DNA of 64,000 nt from Pagrus major (taxonomy: Eukaryota; Chordata; Actinopteri; Spariformes; Sparidae), in contig NC_133223.1 of the NCBI RefSeq assembly GCF_040436345.1, positions 5,865,847-5,929,846 of the forward strand, written 5' to 3'. Of this stretch, positions 10,103-22,766 are shown in pieces. The notes beneath the pieces are model-generated. The model searched no databases. It saw nothing but the letters and a program-made list of their open reading frames with translations, and was not told where the DNA came from. Position 1 is the stretch's first letter. Every line of letters starts with the position of its first letter. The translations under genes were made by a program, and so were the position numbers.

Positions 10103-11267
10103 CTACAGTATGTTTGCCTCACTGGAGTCAGGCTGCAGTATCTTAAATGTAACTATGAGTTTAATTGATTTTCTTAACCAGGGATAACAAAAGGCATAAA
10201 CCACAGGATTTAGACAGGAGTTAAAATCATACAACCAGAAAATAAAGGCAGCAGATGAAGCATTGAGCAAGTTATCTTGGCCTGTAAGAGCAACACAATA
10301 ATATGGGCAGAGACATATTAGAAACAAAACTACAACAACACCAAGAGTCCTGGCTGCTTTCATTTCAGATTTCTTTGCAGTTACTTTCCCTGATTGTGTG
10401 ACAGCTGCAATATGAGACCGCATGGCACGAGCCTGAGACACAGCCACCACAAATACTCTCATATACAAAACAACAATAACAGTAATGGGAACAATGAAGG
10501 AAAAAGTGAGATCTGCAAGTCCAGCAATGTAGTTAATGAAAAATATACACTCTCCAATGCAGGAGTGATACCTGCCTGGTTCTTTCATTATATCCTTCAG
10601 GATCAGACTTTGAAAAATTACAGAGCATATCCAACACAGACAAACACACACCTGAACTCTTTTTTGTGTGATTTCACTGGAGTAATGCAGAGGATGACAA
10701 ATAGCCACATAGCGGTCAACAGATATGAGCACCATGGTTCCTACTGAGGCTGAGGAAATAACATAATCTACATACTGATACACAGTGCACATGAGGTCAC
10801 CAAGGTACCAGCAGCCGTCTACGACGACAATTTGAAAGAACACGAGGAGACCAATGAAGAAATCTGAGACAGCCAGAGAGAGGAGGAGGAGGTTTGTGGG
10901 AGTGTGGAGCTGCCTGTAAAGGAAGAACAGCATGAATTTATCATTATTAATCATATCAATCATCATTCAGATAACAGATGATCGAGCACATGACTGAAAT
11001 ACGATCAGATTACTATCAAAAAAATCTGATTGTCACAGTTTAAATGTCAATACTTTTTACTACTATTCATTAGTTTATTAAATTAATGAATGTCTACTTG
11101 AAGTGGGAGATGGAGATGATGACCAGCAGGTTAAGAGCTGCAGTGAGCATAGAGCTGAAGGACAGCAGAATGTAAATCGGCATGGTCTCAAAGTGAGGAC
11201 GTATTGGCTTCCTGCAGGAGCTGTTGAGTTGTGGAAAGCAGAGGTCAGTTCCCTCCAAGGTCTCCAT
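10103..11267 (-). CDS. Trace-amine-associated receptor-like GPCR 1 (two exons)
   Basis: Exon 1 is 11098-11267 and exon 2 is 10103-10913, with a 184-bp intron (donor GTAGAC, acceptor TTTACAG). Total 981 nt, 326 residues. The start is the ATG of METLEG, because the ATG 20 codons upstream is missing in TAAR gene 3 while this one is shared by all four genes. Seven membrane segments are recognisable: TM1 before the splice site, QLHTPTN at TM2, Cys3.25, the DRY motif at TM3, a long TM5, FLICLCP at TM6 and NSCLNPVVY at TM7. NSCLNP...YPWL approximates the TAAR fingerprint (Leu replaces the final Phe). Amine contacts: Asp3.32, Asp5.42 and an unusual Asp7.43. An NSS glycosylation site is near the N-terminus. 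Expected role: olfactory amine receptor, G-protein coupled, plasma membrane. No disruption seen. Confidence 0.92.
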
Positions 11268-11480
11268 CACCAGAGAGAGGAGAACCTGCTGAGCTCTGGC
11301 AGCTTTTTGACCAAAGCTTTCCGTCATACAACTAATTTATCACTATCCTTCCAGCCCAGCCCTCCTTCCTCCTCACCTCTGCTGCTTTGTTCCTCTCCAT
11401 AGAGATTGAAGTATTAGGCCTTCTTTGTTCATCCTCCTCAATGTTGGTGACTTTGGTTTATGTTTATCTCCACCTTTGGC
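11268..11480 (-). promoter_or_regulatory. Conserved 5' flank of TAAR genes
   Basis: About 150-200 bp upstream of the start is well conserved among all four TAAR genes (here; 21131-21345; 30485-30690; 46247-46460), although the surrounding DNA differs for genes 3 and 4. It includes a pyrimidine-rich block on the plus strand (CCTTCCTCCTCACCTCTGCTG) and a GTGAGG on the gene strand that could be a 5' exon donor. I infer a shared promoter or 5' untranslated exon; no specific factor site is claimed. Confidence 0.4.
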
Positions 11481-11815
11481 CATCTGCCAGATGTCACAGG
11501 TCAAAGTTGGCTGAGCTCAAGTGGTAAATGTTGCTCTTTGTGAGAGTACATTCTTGCTCTAATCTTTGTGCACTTGAGATTATCCCAGCTGGTAGAAATC
11601 CCATGAACTTGTTCCTATTCCTGGAAATGTATGTAAAATTATAACAAAACACCTATCCCAGTCTAGCCCAAAGTAAATATAAAGCTGTTGGTGAACCATT
11701 TGGAGTACAGACATGGTTTGGGGCTCTCTTGAAAGGTTATTAAGATTACATCTTTTAATCCAAAAATAAGCCTGAAGATGATCTGTAACGGCCTCTATCA
11801 GCTGGAAGACACAAT

Positions 11816-12902
11816 GGGCCCTATTTAGGCAGTCTATAGCGCTCGGTCTAAAGCGTTGCACGCTAGTGCATTTAGGGCGTGTCCAAGTCCATTTTGCTAG
11901 TTAAATGATAGATAATCTGCAAGCAGGTGCACAGAGGTGGTATTTTGACTCTGAATTAGTCATGGGTGTGTTTTGGGTGGAACATAAATCAAACTAATCT
12001 GAGTGTCATCTCCCATTCCCTTTAAGAGCCAGGTGAGCCAGGGCCTGACACATTAAACAGTGGCATTCATCTTTGCTGAGGGAAAGGGATGTGGTCCTCG
12101 GCTGGTGGACCCTCTGCCCCGCCGTTTCAATCATCTGTCCCATCAACAACTCTGTTTGACTGCATATGAAAAAATACACAGATATTTAACTGAGGAGGAG
12201 GAGAAGTGCTGCTGCTGCGTCCCTCTGTGTTTGCAAGGATCTCGGTTTGTAGATCAGAAGAGTCATAAAAAGTATCATCCTGATCAATAACCGGTGGGAT
12301 GAGAGGGGAGAAATACGTCCTTAATGAGGAAAATATTAATGACATTACCTGCAGCAACTCTCCAGCAGTAGAAACTTTATGTGTATCTCTACATTAACAT
12401 ATGCATTTGCGCACATGGAACATCTGATAAACTTCATTGATTATTTAAAACTCCTAACTCGTTTCCTTTGGAGAGTTTATAACTACAGCTTTTAGTTTGT
12501 CATGCTATTTGATACAGTACATGACTGCATTCATGGAAATGTTTAAATTAACTGAAAGCAGCCTCTCCACTCATAAAATCAGAGTGTATGAACGCTGTCA
12601 ACCCATCAGTGTAGGCGCATCTGATGTGCTCTTTAAATAGCAGGAAACAGACTGCGCTTTTGACTTTAGCCCAGCGTTTTGTTCGTCCATGGCACAGTCA
12701 CTTTCCGCTGCCTCAAGATAGAAATCCGTCATCAGCAAGCCTGACCACACCTCATTTTAAGACAAACGCCAAGGAGCGCACGGGTGGGTGCAAGTAGATG
12801 TGCTATTTACACAGTGTGGGCGCTGGGCGTGAAAATGACAGCTGTGTCGGTCTGAAAACTAGCAAAGAGCACTTTGTGCTGAGTGTAAGATAGAATGGGT
12901 CC
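11816..12902. mobile_element. Candidate non-autonomous DNA transposon, copy in unit A
   Basis: It begins GGGCCCTATTTAGGCAG and ends with an imperfect inverted match (AAGATAGAATGGGTCC). The interior has repeated GTGTGGGCGCTGGGCGTG-type words and segments such as TTCCCTTTAAGAGCCAGGTG that I recognise from a very common teleost element. No transposase is encoded. The target-site duplication is not clear, so the superfamily is left open. The same element is at 21679-22766 in unit B. Confidence 0.5.
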
Positions 12903-13482
12903 ACATCATGTAGTCTTACATGGTCCAAGTTCAATTTACTAACAATATTACTGAAAATGGGCTCTTAACACTTATAGACTCTTAACAAATATCCAGGCGC
13001 TTGGCAAAACAATGCTATTGTATGACCTCAAAATACCCCTGATAGCCTCAGCAGAGTAACACGGGCAAAAACTCATTATAGTTCTTTATTTCCTTATTTA
13101 CTTTAACTTTGTGCATATAAAATAGTCAAAGGTGCTTAAAGCCTATTAAAAGAAAAAAAAGTGCATAAAACTATATAAACTTGATTTTAAATTTATAGCT
13201 TTAAAAACAGAAATAAACTACATATTACTGGATTTAAAATCTCAGCTGTAGTTTTGGTTACATGATGCATCAATCATTCGGAGGCTTGTGTGTAAGTGGC
13301 TCAGGAGAGAGGATCACTCATTGGTTAAAGGCTCTAGGGCGGACATAGAAGCTCATATCTGCTCAAATGAGCTGTCGATCAAATGGCTGCCATCTCAGGA
13401 TCTCCGGTGGAGAGGGATAATGGTGTCTGCGAGGAGTTGTTTGACAGATAAAAGCATGAATAAGCATCCGTGATCGCAACAC
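12903..13482. other. No gene seen; AT-rich intergenic sequence
   Basis: Rich in A/T runs and short poly-A. It matches 22767-23348 in the next unit. No coding frame, RNA gene or repeat structure was recognised. Confidence 0.6.
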
Positions 13483-14048
13483 CAAGACAGTTTATTGGTG
13501 AGTTGGCAAATCTTCATAGATGCTAGTTTGTTTTTTCATTGACTGTACTTTGCTAATGTGGTTTTATCTTGAAGTGGTTTATATGAATAGACTAATGAGA
13601 ATCTACACTTTCTAACAATGTATGGTATGTCTGTACATTAAATTGAGACATTTGCGTATTTGCTTAGCTGTGACTGTAAAGTTTGGCGAACTAGCCAGAT
13701 GCTGACTTTTAAGAGGTTAACAGCACATGACTTCTCTGATTCAGTTCCAGGATGTCCAGTGTTATTGCGTGAGTGTCTATTCACCAACAGGAACAACACC
13801 TAGCCTTAAGTTATTGTGTAACGGCACACATTGACAGTGTGTGAGTCTGTGTGTTTGAATTCAATTGAGCCTCTAAATGAATGGATGTATTCACCAGTCA
13901 CTCTTTCTTCTCTTTACGCTCTCTTATGTGCATTCATTCCTTGAAGTACAGTTCCCCTGCAACTCCATTCAGATGAAGTCAACATTATAGTACAATTCTA
14001 ATAATGATAAGCGGGGGTGAAAATCCATCTACATTTTAATCCTGTGTC

Positions 14049-14524
14049 TGTAGGCGTGGCAGCGGTGACAACAGCAGCAGAGAGGCACACCTGCAGATCA
14101 TCAACTCAACAACCTTTGCTATTTATTCCCAGTCTCTTCTCCACTCCGGGGCCAGATTGTTCCGTTCCGTATGGTGATTGTATCAGTGCCGCTTTCTATT
14201 GTGTTTAGCTATCTTCATAAGTATTTTGTAGTGTTGAGATTTCTCCTGTGCCTATGCTCCAGTGTTTTTCCCTGTCTGGGCTACGTCTCATGCTGGTGTT
14301 TTGTTTCCCTCGTGTGCAGAACTTCCCGCGCCTCTCCGTTCTGCTTCCTGCTCCAATGGCTCACCTGAGTTCCCTCCATGCTGCCACTAGACAACCCTGC
14401 CTGCCTGCTGCCCTCCTCGTCCGCTATTTCCTCAAGAACTCAGTCCTGTAATAAATTCCTCTAAACCTGATTTCCAGCCTCTGATCTCTGCATTTCAGGT
14501 CTAGACCAAAACCCCACCGTAACA
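14049..14524 (+). repeat. Unclassified LTR-like repeat (copy in unit B)
   Basis: Counterpart of 6003-6473 with the same TG start, CA end and AATAAA. It shares the absence of a visible target duplication. Confidence 0.35.
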
Positions 14525-14797
14525 CATCAAATGTCTAGGAGCCTCTCATGCGTCAACAAGCCAGCACAGCTGAGTGACTTTTATAAAAAGGTCTGGTCTA
14601 TCCAGTGTCATGTGACTCTCAAGTAACTACATTGTCTGACAGTCCAGCAATCTGTGGTTGTAGCGCCATGGTTCACAAAACTCAACGTCCTAATAATCAA
14701 GCTTTTTGGCTTTGGCAGCTTCTCGTATTTTCAAGGCCACTGTTTTTCATGACGTTATTGTGCAGTGAGGTTGTAATGTTTGTATTATGTTCTGAAA

Positions 14798-14890
14798 TTA
14801 AGGTAATTCAATCACAGAGAATGGCTGGTTGCCTTCACTGATAAAGTCAAGCAAAGCCTTGTCTAAGGTTCCCTGTCTTACCTGTAGGAC
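14798..14890 (-). pseudogene. Small hAT transposase fragment
   Basis: The minus-strand frame reads KALLDFISEGNQPFSVIE, resembling the FI...QPFSVVE segment that precedes the catalytic domain of ZBED/hAT transposases. It lies downstream of the larger hAT relic on the same strand and may be part of the same dead element, rearranged. Counterparts are near 6755-6845 and 24674-24766. The match is short, hence low confidence. Confidence 0.3.
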
Positions 14891-15216
14891 AGACAAGGAA
14901 AAGGCACTTACATTTGCATTCTTAAAGTTAGTTTGAGTCTTTAATGTGAAGTTGTATGAGGTACTTATCCCTAGTCGATGAATTACCTTCAGCAGATCTC
15001 CCCTTGTGTGGAGAAGCAGTGCGTAGCATCTACAGGGAAGCAGAGTATTGTTCTGCTGTACACTTCTCCATACAGGAGGACTGACAGTCATATACTGCAG
15101 GTAATTAACTGTTACCAACAAAAGCAATGAAGGACCCACTTCATGTATAACAGCATTTAATAACAATGACACAATAATTATAATGCACATATATACACGT
15201 ACCATTTCAGTGAGAC

Positions 15217-18200
15217 AGGTGAACCTTAGCTGTGGTGATCTTTGTGGCAGTGAGAGCAGAAAAGCATTTCACACAAAGATAGGTTGTTACAAAAGGCATC
15301 AAAAACTACATAACTTTCAGAGATGATGCTGGGTACTCAGCCTGTTGTTGGATCCAAAAATTAACAAGTGACATTTTGGGGAATTCCAAAACCAGAATGC
15401 TGTCTGATAATTCACGCAGCATCTCCTGTTCAGCACCTGTCAGATCATCTGGTATTTCTGTTGCGTCAACAGAAAAGGGGTCTCTGAGCCAGGCCTGGCC
15501 TCAACTGAAAGTTACTCTGTGAACTGGTCTGCCATGGGTAAGAGGTGCCAAGACACTGCATCTTGAATCGAAGTGTCAGATGAACCCAGCTTGAGATAGG
15601 TCTCCAAAGCTGGAAAAGCAGCAACACCCCCAGCCCTGACTTTTGTGGTGTAGGAACACATGTCCATCGCCTCTGCATTACATTGAGGCCCTGTTGTTCT
15701 TGTTAACCCTTTTCATCTGGATGAAGACGATTTACAGGAAGGAGGCGTCTTCCAGGCTGACCATCTTATCTCCTGGCAGAGAGGATAGTGTTTTCCTGGA
15801 CCATAAAGACTTCAAATGAGGACAGTTTAATTAATTTACAACTAAACTCCCATTTCTGAACTCTCTTTCCCCTCAAAACAGATAAATCCTTCCCTCACAG
15901 GTCAGTCTGAGGAAACATGGAGTTACCTATTCTCTCCACATCAGGAGGGACCGGAGCCATCTGGTTATCAGAGACTGTGTGAATACAATGTCTTTACATT
16001 TGCAGATTAAGTAACACGCCTGATCTCTCTCTCTTTCTCTCTCTGTCTCTATGACTTCTGATCCACAAACACACTCTCCAGAGTGGACACCAGACACCTT
16101 CTGACGTGTTGTTCTATGCTATTACTCTGTCTTCTGTTATTTACGACACATCTGGTCTCAACTATCTGTGGGACATTCCATTCAAATGGCCTCTGTATTC
16201 TTCCAGATTTCAGACCATTTCTAATTAACCATTAAGTCAGTATCTCACTCTCTTAATTCTAACCAATTAAGAAACAGTAAAAGAAGTTCATAAAACTGAT
16301 CTTTTTCCCGTTTCTCTACGATTAAGATTGACTGAGATCAAGTTTTAATGTTTAATCTGTACTGTGTTCGGTGGAACCACAGCACCTCCTGATGGTGAGT
16401 CCTGGTACAGTTGGACGAGAAATATTCTGTTTAATATGTTCATGGTTATAACCAGTAAAGGACTCTGATATGTCTTTGTTTTAACAAGTATTAAGCTGAA
16501 ATATGTATAATTAATGTTTAATCACGTCATAATCCTTTTCATGATAGACAAAGTACATCTATGAAGCCATGGTGAAATTCTGTGAGAAGGTGAAGCACTG
16601 TTTTTAACGTTTAAATCTTGGAGATAAAAACCGGTAAGCCCCGCCTAGACACGCCTCGATTTGCAAATAATAAAACGGAGAGATCACGTCTCTCGAGTCA
16701 GTTTTAGTTTTTAGTTTTTAGAGGTTTTTTAGTTTTTGAGTTTTAGTCCAGTTTGAGTTTTGTTTTAGTTTGTTTTAAGTTTTTCTTTTGTAACTTATTT
16801 TTGAAGCTTTTTACTTTACTTTGAAACACGCTCCAAGACAGCGATCTCAGCAGAAGTGCTCACGCGTTGATTTTTCTCACTTTATATTTTTCTCAGTATT
16901 GATTAGCTTCTTTTATTAAGTTTGTACCAGAACAAAGTTCTGTTTTAATTTGTTTTATACCGTTAAGTATCGTAACTTGCTTTTGAAGAAGTGAACTTAA
17001 TTTAGATTATCTTGCATTAACTAACAACGGAAGATCCGCCTGATCAACGTATCATCCTCAGTTATTTTATTCAAGAAGTTAAAATTAGTTTACAAAGTCA
17101 GAGCCTGAGAACCACTCGAAGAAACGAAGAAGAACATCTTTATCAATCATCATCACGACACTACAGCAACTTGCTGTGTCCGAGACCGTGAAAGCGGTTT
17201 TCCAACGAAAGACTCTGTTGACAAGCCCCCAGCGCTCGCTAGCGGTACCATCCCGCTGGGCATTGAGCCAAGATCTGCACCGGATCGGTACGGGACCAGC
17301 TGCCCTCTTCCTAAGACAACGGACCGAGGTGCCCAACCGACTGATACCGGACGAGCTGACCACCGGCCATTGGACCGGGACTGCCAGCTAGAGCCGCAAA
17401 TCACCCGAGGGAATCCGCTGCCGCGGACTCCGCAACTCTGCTAAGAAAGTAGGCTCTCCATCACTCACAACAGCTGGATTCACACATGATACATGAGATG
17501 GTGTATATGGCTCTGGTTCTGATCTTGTAGCTTAAGAGAAATTCGGTTAGGGTCTCGCTAGTATTAAAATTACTACCGTAATATTTAAATGCTTCAACCT
17601 AACTCGTGATCTCACCATCAGCCCATATTCCACTAATAACCCATTACTTAGTTATTTCACATTTCCTGTTACCTGTTGTTATTCATTTAAATTGCCATTT
17701 CATTTATTTAACCTGAATTATTTAGTCAATAAACATATTTAACCGTATGTCGTTGTCTGTGCAGGTTTGTTTTTAATGTGGAGAACCGATGGATATGTGT
17801 AGAATTCACTACTTCATTTATGAGATTGAATAAATTGATCTGAAATTGGTTAGAATTGATACAAGTTAAACTTGTCCAGTCGAATTTGATTAATTACCTC
17901 CAGATTATTCAAATAGACAAAACAACGGAGGTGGTGCCCCATTAATGAGTGTTTTATTAATCGCCAGTGATTAATAAATTACATTTATTATTAGTGTATC
18001 TCCTACAGTGGCAAGCAGCTGCAGCTTTTTCTTCATGACAGTGATTTTGTCATGGACCTCAACAACTGTCAGACTGTATTTCTGTAGTCCCATGTTGTGC
18101 TAATTCAGATATGAAAATGTATGCTGGATAGGCAAAATGTCCCAGCCACTGTTGGTCAATAGATTAGACTGTTGCTCTAGGAAAAAAATATACTCACTTC

Positions 18201-18607
18201 ATAATGGATTTGTAGAGCCTGGTTAGCACTTTACCTCTCAACAGCCATCTAACTTCTGTATGCAACAGAAGTTGCACATGTTTACTGCTCATTTCGTTGC
18301 AGAGCACACTGAAGATATGTAAGTCCATAGGTCAAGCTTTGATGTAAGTGTCTATGACAGCAGTGTCTAGCACAGACTTAAGTTCCTCTGGCTTTTCTCT
18401 TGGTGTATGCTGCATTGGCTCCAGTTGACATTTGGGACTTTCTGTCGTATCCTTGCCACTACACCACTGTTTCGCCCAGTAATGACTTTCACTCCATCTG
18501 TACAAACACCTGTGCATTTGGTCAAGTCAATGCCATTCTCTTCAATAAATGTGACAAAAGATTTGCTCTCCAGTTGTCCTGGTCAGATAAACTCAAACTC
18601 ATATCTA
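15217..18607 (-). pseudogene. hAT/ZBED-like transposase relic, copy B, split by LTR insertion
   Basis: Same relic as 7165-8200, with the same broken frames and motif order, but interrupted at 15649-18007 by the LTR-like insertion. C-terminal sequence lies at 15217-15648, the rest at 18012-18607. Loss of function predates the insertion, because copies A and C share the stops. Confidence 0.7.
15649..18007 (+). mobile_element. Long solo-LTR-like insertion (2359 bp), unit B only
   Basis: It begins TGTAGGA and ends TCCTACA, a 7-bp inverted end with TG...CA. GTGG at 15645-15648 is repeated at 18008-18011, whereas the uninterrupted sites in units A and C have a single GTGG. An AATAAA is near the 3' end (about 17730). 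The middle has a TTTTAGTTTTTAG-rich stretch and then a GC-rich 17150-17450 block. No gag or pol is recognisable. I read it as a solo LTR of a large LTR element (some fish retroviral-type LTRs exceed 1 kb). A non-autonomous LTR-like element of another kind is possible. Confidence 0.65.
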
Positions 18608-19962
18608 ACACATTGTGGCCTTTGCTGCTCCTCTGGCCCTGTGATGGTAAATCCCAAATTGAGATGCCTGAGCCTGGTAACCTCTCTTTACTTTCTTGCT
18701 AGAAGTGGTGCTGCCTGGCTTCAGCACTGGCGCCTAGACATGGCATGGAGTTCATCTGACCAATCAGGGCCAGCTTTGTCACTTGTCTTTGTCACTATTT
18801 AAATATTCCACTCATGCAGCTTTTTAAGTCCCAATCTCACTGCATTCGATGGCTTACTAGTTCATGTTGGCTGTCACGTTCATTGATGTATAAGTCACGT
18901 CATTTCACATTCAACCAAGGTCCAAACTAATCAAAGAATAACTGTGGTATAAATTTACAGAAGGAATGTATGACTTGTGCATTGTTTAGGTGATTTGGAA
19001 GTCTCAGAGTCCTTCGCACTTGCAGAGGTAAAGATAAAGATAAAATGCAGAGCTTGTGGATGTACCAGACTCCCCTGATGTTACTGAATGTGAAATGACA
19101 TTGACAGAAAGTTACCCACATTGTTTGCATTCTCCAAGGTACCATTATTTTACAGGACTGTAGATGCCTTGGAAAGTCTTGCAAAATGCCATGACATTAA
19201 ACCTTTTGATATTTGACTGTGTCCATGTATTTGTGTCATAATAAACTATATTCAAGTGAGGACAACTGAAGCTTATTGGGTTTATTAAGTTTATTGATTT
19301 ATTCATTAAAGCAATGAGCTGTCACTCGAAGCAGGCTGAAGCTTCACCTCAGTGCACAAAAAGTTCAATATGTTCATCATGAAATGTTCCGTTTTTGTGT
19401 CACTTATTTATGAGATTGCTTTGTTATGAGATTACTAAGATGGATTGGTAAAAATGAATAAAATCAACTTTAAAAGTGCTATGTGTAATATAAATGACCA
19501 AGGAATACAACAATTTATATTTTATCTACATCAAATTGAACATTAATATGTTTATCATTTGGGCTCTGTTTATACCTTAATAGGGCAACGTATCCTTGGA
19601 GATACAACTCATAAGATCCAAAATACTGAATATATGTATATTTTGAATGTGGAAATATTTTTCTTAGGGCCTAAAGAGATGAGTGATGACATTAAATTAT
19701 TTTTTGCAACTTAGTTTCCACTCCTGCCTGTTTTAGGGGTAGCATAAGAATAAAATCAAGCATAAGAATAAAATCAACAGGCTGAGGCTTTACCTCAGTG
19801 CACAAAAAGTTCAATATGTTCATCATGAAATGTTTCGTTTTTGTGTGACTTTTTTATGAGATTGCTTTCTTTGATTCGCAGCATTTAATTACTCTTCACC
19901 GTGACATGTATGTTTGTCTATTCATGCTCAGGGTCTCATTTCAGGCCCCATGCAGAGTGTCT

Positions 19963-21130
19963 CTACAGTATGTTTGCCTCACTGGAGTCAGGCTGCAGTA
20001 TCTTAAATGTAACTATGAGTTTAATTGATTTTCTTAACCAGGGATAACAAAAGGCATAAACCACAGGATTTAGACAGGAGTTAAAATCATACAACCAGAA
20101 AATAAAGGCAGCAGATGAAGCATTGAGCACACTATCTTGACCTGTAAGAGCAACACAATAATATGGGCAGAGACATATTAGAAACAAAACTACAACAACA
20201 CCAAGAGTCCTGGCTGCTTTCATTTCAGATTTCTTTGCAGTTACTTTCCCTGATTGTGTGACAGCTGCAATATGAGACCGCATGGCACGAGCCTGAGACA
20301 CAGCCACCACAAATACTCTCATATACAAAACAACAATAACAGTAATGGGAACAATGAAGGAAAAAGTGAGACCTGCAAGTCCAGCAATGTAGTTAATGAA
20401 AAATATACACTCTCCAATGCAGGAGTGATACCTGCCTGGTTCTTTCATTATATCCTTCAGGATCAAACTTTGAAAAATTACAGAGCATATCCAACACAGA
20501 CAAACACACACCTGAACTCTTTTTTGTGTGATTTCACTGGAGTAATGCAGAGGATGACAAATAGCCACATAGCGGTCAACAGATATGAGCACCATGGTTC
20601 CTACTGAGGCTGAGGAAATAACATAATCTACATACTGATACACAGTGCACATGAAGTCACCAAGGTACCAGCAGCCGTCTACGACGACAATTTGAAAGAA
20701 CACAAGGAGACCAATGAAGAAATCTGAGACAGCCAGAGAGAGAAGGAGGAGGTTTGTGGGAGTGTGGAGCTGCCTGTAGAGGAAGAACAGCATGAATTTA
20801 TCATTATTAATCATATCAATCATCATCCAGATAACAGATGATCGAGCACATGACTGAAATACGATCAGATTACTATCAAAAAAATCCGATTGTCACAGTT
20901 TAAATGTCAATACTTTTTACTACTATTCATTAGTTTATTAAATTAATGAATGTCTACTTGAAGTGGGAGATAGAGATGATGACCAGCAGGTTAAGAGCTG
21001 CAGTGAGCAGAGAGCTGAAGGAAAGCAGAATGTAAATCGGCATGGTCTCAAAGTGAGGACGTATTGGCTTCCTGCAGGAGCTGTTGAGGAGTTGTGGAAA
21101 GCAGAGTTCAGTTCCCTCCAAGGTCTCCAT
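19963..21130 (-). CDS. Trace-amine-associated receptor-like GPCR 2 (two exons)
   Basis: Exon 1 is 20958-21130 and exon 2 is 19963-20773, with a 184-bp intron (GTAGAC...TCTACAG). Total 984 nt, 327 residues. In exon 2 only four residues differ from gene 1: Leu to Phe before Cys3.25, Asp to Gly at 5.42, and two loop-3 residues (SV instead of NL). Asp3.32 and DRY are kept, and 7.43 is Asp as in gene 1. The 5.42 change is one base (GAT to GGT), which removes the second amine-binding acid while leaving the classical one. It has seven membrane segments, a Cys pair and the NSCLNP motif. No disruption. Expected to be an olfactory amine receptor with altered ligand range. Confidence 0.92.
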
Positions 21131-21678
21131 CACCAGAGAGAGGAGAACCTGCTGAGCTCTGGCAGCTTTTTGACCAAAGCTTTTTGTCATACAACTAATT
21201 TATCACTATCCTTCCAGCCCAGCCCTCCTTCCTCCTCACCTCTGCTGCTTTGTTCCTCTCCATAGAGATTGAAGTATTAGGCCTTCTTTGTTCATCCTCC
21301 TCAATGTTGGTGACTTTGGTTTATGTTTATCTCCACCTTTGGCCATCTGCCAGATGTCACAGGTCAAAGTTGGCTGAGCTCAAGTGGTAAATGTTGCTCT
21401 TTGTGAGAGTACATTCTTGCTCTAATCTTTGTGCACTTGAGATTATCCCAGCTGGTAGAAATCCCATGAACTTGTTCCTATTCCTGGAAATGTATGTACA
21501 ATTATCACAAAACACCTATCCCAGTCTAGCCCAAAGTAAATATAAAGCTGTTGGTGAACCATTTGGAGTACAGACATGGTTTGGGGCTCTCTTGAAAGGT
21601 TATTAAGATTACATCTTTTAATCCAAAAATAAGCCTGAAGATGATCTGTAACGGCCTCTATCAGCTGGAAGACACAAT

Positions 21679-22766
21679 GGGCCCTATTTAGACAGTCTAT
21701 AGCGCTCGGTCTAAAGTGTTGCACGCTAGTGCATTTAGGGCGTGTCCAAGTCCATTTTGCTAGTTAAATGATAGATAATCTGCAAGCAGGTGCACAGAGG
21801 TGGTATTTTGACTCTGAATTAGTCATGGGTGTGTTTTGGGTGGAACATAAATCAAACTAATCTGAGTGTTGTCTCCCATTCCCTTTAAGAGCCAGGTGCG
21901 CCAGGGCCTGACACATTAAACAGTGGCATTCATCTTTGCTGAGGAAAAGGGATGTGGTCCTCGGCTGGTGGACCCTCTGCCCCGCCGTTTCACAATCATC
22001 TGTCCCATCAACAACTCTGTTTGACTGCATATGAAAAAATACACAGATATTTAACTGAGGAGGAGGAGAAGTGCTGCTGCTGCGTCCCTCTGTGTTTGCA
22101 AGGATCTCGGTTTGTAGATCAGACAAGTCATAAAAAGTATCATCCTGATCAATAACCGGTGGGATGAGAGAGGAGAAATACGTCCTTAATGAGGAAAATA
22201 TTAATGACATTACCTGCAGCGACCCTCCAGCAGCAGAAACTTTATGTGTATCTCTACATTAACATGCACATTTGTGCACAAGGAGCATCTGATAAACTTC
22301 ATTGATTATTTAAAACTCCTAACTCGTTTCCTTTGGAAAGTTTATAACTGCAGCTTTTAGTTTGTCATGCTATTTGATACAGTACATGACTGCATTCACG
22401 GAAATGTTTAAATTAACTGAAAGCAGCCTCTCAACTCATAAAATCAGAGTGTATGAACGGTGTCAACCCATCAGTGTAGGCGCATCTGATGTGCTCTTTA
22501 AATAGCAGGAAACAGACTGCGCTTTTGACTTTAGACCAGCATTTTGTTCGTCCATGGCACATTCACTTTCCACTGCCTCAAGATAGAAATCCGTCATCAG
22601 CAAGCCTGACCACACCTCATTTTAAGACAGACGCCAAGGAGCGCACGGTGGGTGCAAGTAGATGTGCTATTTACACAGTGTGGGCGCTGGGCGTGAAAAT
22701 GACAGCTGTGTCGGTCTGAAAACTAGCAATGACCGCTTTGTGCTGAGTGTAAGATAGAATGGGTCC
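21679..22766. mobile_element. Candidate non-autonomous DNA transposon, copy in unit B
   Basis: Counterpart of 11816-12902, beginning GGGCCCTATTTAGACAG and ending AAGATAGAATGGGTCC. A minus-strand frame of about 117 codons crosses it but shows no family features and is broken in unit A. Confidence 0.5.

Larger units (their letters stand above)
5426..13482. repeat. Segmental duplication copy A
   Basis: First of three tandem copies of a ~9.9-kb unit. It matches copy B nearly base for base, with small indels and substitutions. It contains, in order: a repeated block with an AATAAA end (6003-6473), a minus-strand hAT pseudogene, an extra local duplication at 8941-9893, TAAR gene 1, and a DNA-transposon-like block. 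It is shorter than B because it lacks the 2.36-kb insertion, but it has about 550 bp of extra local duplication. The Gmr1-like element interrupts its left edge. Confidence 0.9.

Noticed and set aside
10394-10747. A 117-codon plus-strand frame, repeated at 20254-20607 and 29635-29988 and partly at 45547
   Set aside because: It is exactly antisense to TAAR exon 2, and its conservation follows from the TAAR coding sequence. No family features of its own.
11268-11327. Longer TAAR start 20 codons upstream (MTESFGQKAARAQQ...)
   Set aside because: That ATG is absent from gene 3, whereas the internal METLEG/MDTLEG start is present in all four and gives the usual TAAR N-terminal length.
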